In this document: piece by piece, positions 6,135 to 6,154 of the stretch
Position numbering within the stretch: the stretch's first letter is position 1
Layout: every line of letters begins with the position of its first letter
Assembly (NCBI GenBank): GCA_013203085.1
Contig: JABMQX010000721.1
Coordinates: forward strand, 1-6,154
Reading direction: 5' to 3'
From: a bacterium
Lineage (GTDB): Bacteria > Auribacterota > JABMQX01
DNA: 6,154 nucleotides
The notes under the pieces: generated by a model
The model's input: only the letters and a program-made list of their open reading frames with translations
The model's database searches: none
What the model was told of the DNA's origin: nothing
Translations under genes and position numbers: made by a program

Positions 6135-6154
6135 ATGAAGAACATCAGCAGACG
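6135..6154 (+). CDS. Start of a downstream gene with a probable Tat signal (3' truncated by window)
   Basis: An ATG 16 bp after the preceding stop, with a strong Shine-Dalgarno, opens M-K-N-I-S-R and then CG-, which is Arg whatever the third base. S-R-R at this depth is the start of a twin-arginine signal (consensus S/T-R-R-x-F-L-K). The product is therefore probably exported, perhaps another sulfatase, oxidoreductase or glycoside hydrolase in the same operon. Function cannot be given from seven residues. Confidence 0.65.

Noticed and set aside
4799..6145. Long open frame (448 codons) on the minus strand
   Set aside because: It is antisense to the second sulfatase and has no recognisable motifs. 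It is a shadow of the sulfatase codons.

Overview
The window looks like accessory chromosomal DNA from a glycan-degrading environmental bacterium. Likely groups are Planctomycetota, Verrucomicrobiota/Kiritimatiellae, Lentisphaerota or Hydrogenedentota. The evidence is the GC-rich coding sequence, two Tat-exported sulfatases side by side, a large secreted-type LamG/beta-propeller protein, and a degenerate 8-bp-period intergenic repeat of a kind I remember from such genomes. The taxonomic placement is inference; there is no rRNA or marker gene here.

Layout. Positions 3-2435 (+) hold the 3' part of a large multidomain protein that is open at the left edge. It reads as LamG-like domain, then a propeller resembling the GH43/GH130/GH32 clans, then a carbohydrate-binding-module-like beta-sandwich, then a second LamG-like domain. 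Positions 2436-2652 are a convergent intergenic gap with short 8-bp tandem units in both orientations and two hairpins. Positions 2653-4149 (-) encode a Tat-exported Cys-type sulfatase that most resembles N-sulfoglucosamine sulfohydrolase (SGSH). Positions 4150-4393 are a divergent promoter region with an 8-bp inverted repeat. Positions 4394-6118 (+) encode a second Tat-exported, arylsulfatase-A-like sulfatase with a C-terminal beta-rich extension. From 6135 to the right edge there is the start of another gene, 16 bp downstream and with a strong Shine-Dalgarno. Its first seven residues (MKNISRR) already look like a twin-arginine signal.

How it may work together. Both sulfatases carry the C-x-P-x-R motif that is converted to formylglycine, so a maturase (anSME or FGE) must be encoded elsewhere. 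They would remove sulfate from a sulfated glycan in the periplasm. The LamG/propeller protein could bind or cut a glycan outside the cytoplasm. It is convergent to the first sulfatase and lies on the far side of a repeat, so membership of the same functional locus is plausible but unproven. The second sulfatase and the gene starting at 6135 very probably form an operon. I see no RNA genes, CRISPR array, transposase or clearly new biological system. The most unusual points are the domain make-up of the first protein and the non-standard active-site motif of the first sulfatase.
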